This document shows, one piece after another, positions 59,901 to 64,000 of a stretch of 64,000 nt of DNA. The position numbers and the translations under genes are program-made. The notes beneath the pieces are model-generated. The model did no database searches. It saw only the letters and a list, made by a program, of their open reading frames with translations, and had not been told where the DNA came from. How positions within the stretch are numbered: the stretch's first letter is position 1; every line of letters starts with the position of its first letter. The stretch comes from Heterohyrax brucei. Its lineage: Eukaryota > Chordata > Mammalia > Hyracoidea > Procaviidae. Location: positions 63,450,111 to 63,514,110 of the forward strand of contig CM053166.1 of assembly GCA_028571685.1 (NCBI GenBank), in the 5' to 3' direction.

Positions 59901-60848
59901 ATGGGACCAAAACAGCAACAGACAATTGTGGCATACAAGCAATCACTCACGGCTTCAGAAGGCTTCCAAACAAAGCAACCAAGGAGTTTTCCAGATGACG
60001 AAAGTTTTATGAAAGCATCAGGAAGTGAATACAAATTGATTATATACAGAGCCCTTCTAGATCTTATACAAAATGCAGCAGAACAAAATGAAAAATTAAG
60101 CAAGTTGTTCTATCTGATGGAACACGAGTACTCTGAAATCCAACAGATGAAGAAGAAAATCAAAGACACAGAAACTTTCATGCAAAGCCAAGAAAACAGA
60201 ATGGAACAAATGAAAAAAAGAATTTCTGACTTGGAAGACAGCGCTACTGATGCCAGCGTCTATGAGCAGAAATCAGAAAAAAGAAACAAGAAAAATGAAG
60301 AAACATTAAGAAGCATGTGGGACTTTATTAAGAGGAACAACCTTTGATTAATTGGAGTCTCTGAACAGGGTGAGACATCTGAGAACACAGAGAGTATTGT
60401 TGCTGAGCTGCTGAAAGAAAACTTCCCAGAAATCATGAAGGAAGAGAATATAGACATCTCAGATGCATATCGTATGCCACCCAATATAGATCTCAAAAGA
60501 AAGACTCCAAGACATATTATCATCAAGCTTAACAAAATGAAACATAAGCAGCAACTCTTAAAGGCAGCAAGACTCCAGGCAAAGTTCACATTCAGAGGGA
60601 AACCCTGTCGGCTCTCGACAGATTTCTCAGCAGAAACCATGCTGGCACGGAGACAGTGGCACGACACATGCAAAGTCTTGAAGGAGAAGAACTTCCAACC
60701 AAGAATTATATATCCTGCAAAACTATCTTTCAAATACAAAAATGAAATTAAGACATTCCAAGATAAACAGAAACTCAGAGACTTTGTAAAAACCAAACCC
60801 AAGCTACAAGAAATACTGAAAGAAGTTCTTGGCTTTTGCTTAAAATAA
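59901..60848 (+). pseudogene. L1 ORF1 (RNA-binding chaperone), one nonsense change
   Basis: The start is chosen at 59901 (MGPKQQQT), matching the usual L1 ORF1p opening; an in-frame methionine at 59889 is upstream. About 316 codons in one frame. N-terminal region; coiled coil at about residues 70-140 ('MKKKIKDTETFMQSQENRM'); RNA-recognition domain; C-terminal domain ('FRGKPCRLSTDFSAE', 'RRQWHDTCKVLKEKNFQPR'). A TGA at 60348-60350 cuts it; the other ORF1 copies have arginine there, so a C-to-T change at a CpG is likely. The rest of the frame is open. Confidence 0.9.
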
Positions 60849-61282
60849 CAAAATCACTAACTTAATATCTTAGAACAACACACTACTCAATACTCTACTC
60901 ATTTACGGAAGGCTCCAAAGTAAATCACAACTTTGATATGGAAAGAAGCTATCCAGTGATCATCATGAAAACTATGGTGTCATCATAATAAAAGAGGGAT
61001 GTACTACAGTCATTATAGTCCTTCCAGATGGACAGGAAGATGACAAGACTGGTAGTAATTAAAATTGGGTTTATAAATAGTTTATTAAGGGGGTTCATAA
61101 GGGCAGCTGTAAAGCACAACAAAGATGTATCATACCATTTTAAGAAATCTAACACACGAGTCACAACAACTATAACACCAGCTCTGAAAAAGGTGAAAAA
61201 TCAACTCACAAAAAAAGAGTGTCCCAGAACAGACTAATAAGAACAACAGAGAAAACATCAACATAAAAATAAACATATCACA

Positions 61283-64000
61283 ATGGCAGCAGTGAACACA
61301 TATCTATCAATAATGACATTGAATGTGAATGGACTGAATGCTCCAGTAAAGAGACACCGAGTGTCATCTTGGATCAAAAGACACGACCCATCCATATGTT
61401 GTCTACAAGAAACTCACTTGAGACCTAAAGACAGGAACAAACTGAAAATTAAAGGATGGAAGAATATATATCAAGCTAACAACGAGCAAAGAAGAGCAAC
61501 GGTGACAATTTTAATCTCAGACAAAATCAATTTTAATGTCAAATCCACCATTCTGGACAAAGATGGACACTATTTATTGCTGAAAGGTTGAGTACACAAG
61601 CAAAACTTAACTATATTACATATTTATGCACCTAATGTCAGAGCACCTAAATATGTCAAAGAAACAATGACTACGCTGAAAAGAGAGTTAGATGACTCCA
61701 CAATAATAGTGGGAGACTTTTAACACTCCACTCTCATTAGTAGACAGATCATCTAGAAAAAAGCTCAGTAAAGATACAGAAGACCTCATTGACACAATTA
61801 ACCAACTAAACCTCATTAATATATACAGAACTTTCCACCCATCAGCAGACAACTACATCTTCTTCTCCAGTGTACATGGACCATTCTCCAGAATTAACCA
61901 CGTGATAGGCCATAATGCAATTCTCAACAAAATCCGTACCATTGAATTACTGCAAAGCATCTTCTCAGATCATAAAACCATAAAAGGTGAAATCAATAGC
62001 AGAAAAAACAGAGATAGAAAGTGGAACTCTTGGAAACTGAACAACATCTTGCTCAAAAAAACATGGGTTATAGAAGAAATCAACTATGAATTAAAGAAAT
62101 TCATGGATTCCAATGAGAACGAAAACACTTCCTACCAGAACCTATGGGATACAGCCAAAGCAGTGCTCAGAGGTCTGTTTATCTCCATAAATGCACACAT
62201 CTGGAAGGAAGAAAGAAACCAAATCAAGGAACTAACTCTACAGCTTGAACAAGTAGAAAGACAATAACAGAGGAACCCCTCGGGCACCAGAAGAAATGAT
62301 ATCATAAAGATTAGAGCAGAGCTAAATGAATTAGAGAATAGAAAAACAATTGAAAAAATTGAAAAGACCAAAAGCTGGTTTTTATAAAAGATCAACAAAA
62401 TTGAAAAACCACTGGCTAAACTTACTAAAGAAAAGCAGGAAAGGAAACAAATAACCCAAATTAGAAATAAGAGGGGAGTTGTTCCCACAAATGCAACAGA
62501 AATCAAAAATATCATAACAGAATACTATGAAAGACCGTACTCTAACAAATTTGAAAACCTAGGGGAAATGGACCAATTCCTTGACTCATACCACCTACCC
62601 AAATTATCACAACGTGAAGCAAAACAACTTAATAAACCCATCACAAAGGAAGAGATTGAAAAGGTCATCAAAACACTGCCAACCCAAAATAGTCCAGGCC
62701 CAGATGGCTTCACGGCAGAATTCTACCAAGCATTTAGAGAAGAGTTATCCCCAATACTACTCAAACTTTCACAGTATAGAAAGGGATGGAGTACTCCCAA
62801 ACTCATTCTATGAAGCCAGCATAACCCTGATACCTAAGCCAGGGAAAGATCCAACAAAGACAGAGAACTACAGACAGATATCACTCATGAATCTAGATGC
62901 AAAAATCTTCAACAAAATTCTTGCCAACAGAATACAACATATCAAGAAAATAATCCATCATGACCAAGTGGATTCATACCAGGGATGCAAGGCTGGTTCA
63001 ACATGAGGAAAACAATTAATGTGATTAACCACATAAATAACACAAAAGACAAGGATCACCTGATTTTGTCCATTGATGCCGGAAAGGCATTTGATAAAGT
63101 CCAACACCCATTCATGCTAAAAACTCTTAGTAAAATGGGCATAGATGGCAAATTCCTCAACACAATAAGGGCCATTTATACAAAGCCAGTTGCCCACATC
63201 ATCCTGAACGGAGAGAGACTGAAATACTTTCCCTTCAGATCAGGAACTAGACAAGGATGCCTACTGTCACCTCTCCTATTCAACATTGTGCTAGAAGTTC
63301 TAGCCAGAGCAATTAGAAAAGACGAACAAATAAAGGGCATCTGCATCGGCAAAGAGGAAGTTAAAATCTCCCTGTTGGCAGATGATATGATTGTATATGC
63401 AGAGAACCCCAAGGAATCTATAAGTAAGCTACTCAAACTGATAGAAGAGTTCAGCAAAGTCTGAGGATACAAGATAAATATAAGTGAATCAGTAGGATTC
63501 CTTTATACCAACAATGAGACTGTTAAGGAGGAAATTATCAAATCAATACCATTTACGATAGCCCTTGAGAAGATAAAGTATCTAGGAATTAATCTAACTG
63601 GAGAAAGAACAGACCTTTACAAGAACTACAAGCCCTTACTACAAGAAACTAAAAGTGACTTAGATAAATGGAAAAACCTACCCTGCTCATGGATAGAAGA
63701 CTTAACATTGTGAAAATGTCTATTTTAGCCAAAGCAATTTGTTTATATAATGCAATCCCAATACAAGTTCCAGCATCATTTTTTAATGAGATGGAGAAAC
63801 ATATCACCAATTTTGTTTGGAAAGGGAAGAAGCCCTTGATAAGTAAGGTACTACTAAAAAAGAAAAAAACACTGGGGGGCCTCTAATTACCTGACCTTAG
63901 AACATACTCCACTGCCACAGTGGTCAAAACAGCCTGGTACTGGTACAAGAACAGACAGATGGATCAATGGAACAGAATTGAGACCCCAGAGATGACACCA
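61283..64000 (+). pseudogene. L1 ORF2 (endonuclease-reverse transcriptase), broken, incomplete at window edge
   Basis: The start MAAVNTYLSIMTLNVNGL at 61283 has the metal-binding asparagine; 'CCLQETHL' holds the catalytic glutamate. A TGA at 61589-61591 and a stop after 'TIIVGDF' break the endonuclease. A frame change leads to 61902-62267 and again to 62568-63006. The reverse transcriptase 62985-63464 is readable with '[12 protein letters not shown]' and an intact '[11 protein letters not shown]' box. A stop at 63465 and a further frame shift (63668 onward) follow. Near-complete but not functional. Confidence 0.9.

Larger units (their letters stand above)
58898..64000 (+). mobile_element. youngest L1 here, runs off the window, plus strand
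   Basis: It starts with 'ggggggcggggtcaagatgg', a CpG-containing L1 opening. It has a 1 kb 5' UTR with two repeat units of about 198 bp, ORF1 (59901-60848) with a single visible stop, and ORF2 from 61283. It is the least decayed L1 in the window. The 3' end is beyond 64000. Confidence 0.92.

Noticed and set aside
60260..60802. 180-codon minus-strand open frame
   Set aside because: It is the antisense shadow of L1 ORF1; homologous antisense frames occur in the other ORF1 copies and no domain is recognisable.

Overview
The window is vertebrate, almost certainly mammalian, nuclear DNA with no host protein-coding gene, tRNA or rRNA that I can support. Nearly everything recognisable is transposable-element sequence. 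The lineage clue is the SINE content: more than ten copies of a tRNA-related SINE of the AfroSINE type, ending in a gagtcg/gactcgacggca tail. They sit beside an RTE/BovB-like LINE with the same kind of tail, which points to an afrotherian, most likely an elephant-like genome. The species call is inference from repeat families, not a database match.

Layout. 1-372: antisense L1 5' UTR. 1814-8685: near full-length decayed L1, minus strand. 8686-17204: old intergenic DNA with SINEs, an antisense RTE fragment, truncated L1 tails and two copies of an old dispersed repeat. 17205-20280: full-length-like but dead RTE LINE, plus strand. 21990-23318: an old LTR, an internally deleted RTE derivative and a MIR. 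23320-40123: a class I (gammaretrovirus-like) provirus. Its LTR, gag, protease and env remnants are split by a 3.3 kb ERV-L element, a solo LTR, an older L1 that itself carries two solo LTRs, and SINEs. 40210-40590: two adjacent SINEs. 40929-42885: complete non-autonomous MaLR-like LTR element. 43075-48171 (minus) and 49422-56638 (plus): two L1s in head-to-head orientation. 57515-64000: an older L1 interrupted by a younger, nearly complete L1 that runs off the window.

The most notable item is the ERV-L element at 25688-28957. Its two 644 bp LTRs look identical by eye and are flanked by a 5 bp CCCCC duplication. It keeps a long open RNase H/integrase/dUTPase frame, lacks gag, protease and reverse transcriptase, and carries a 224 bp inverted piece of its own LTR next to the primer binding site. 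A second family of short LTR elements (31837, 33124, 29394, 40929) has the same 5 bp duplication habit. Its complete copy has a very similar tRNA-Leu-type primer binding site, so the two families may have shared machinery. Two 30-33 bp insertions at 16238 and 55589 are the bare tail of the SINE, each with its own target-site duplication.

L1 proteins (ORF1 RNA chaperone; ORF2 endonuclease plus reverse transcriptase) and the RTE protein would have copied LINEs and SINEs by target-primed reverse transcription. All LINE copies here are broken by stops and frameshifts. Many boundaries are by eye and may be off by tens of bases, except where a target-site duplication fixes them.
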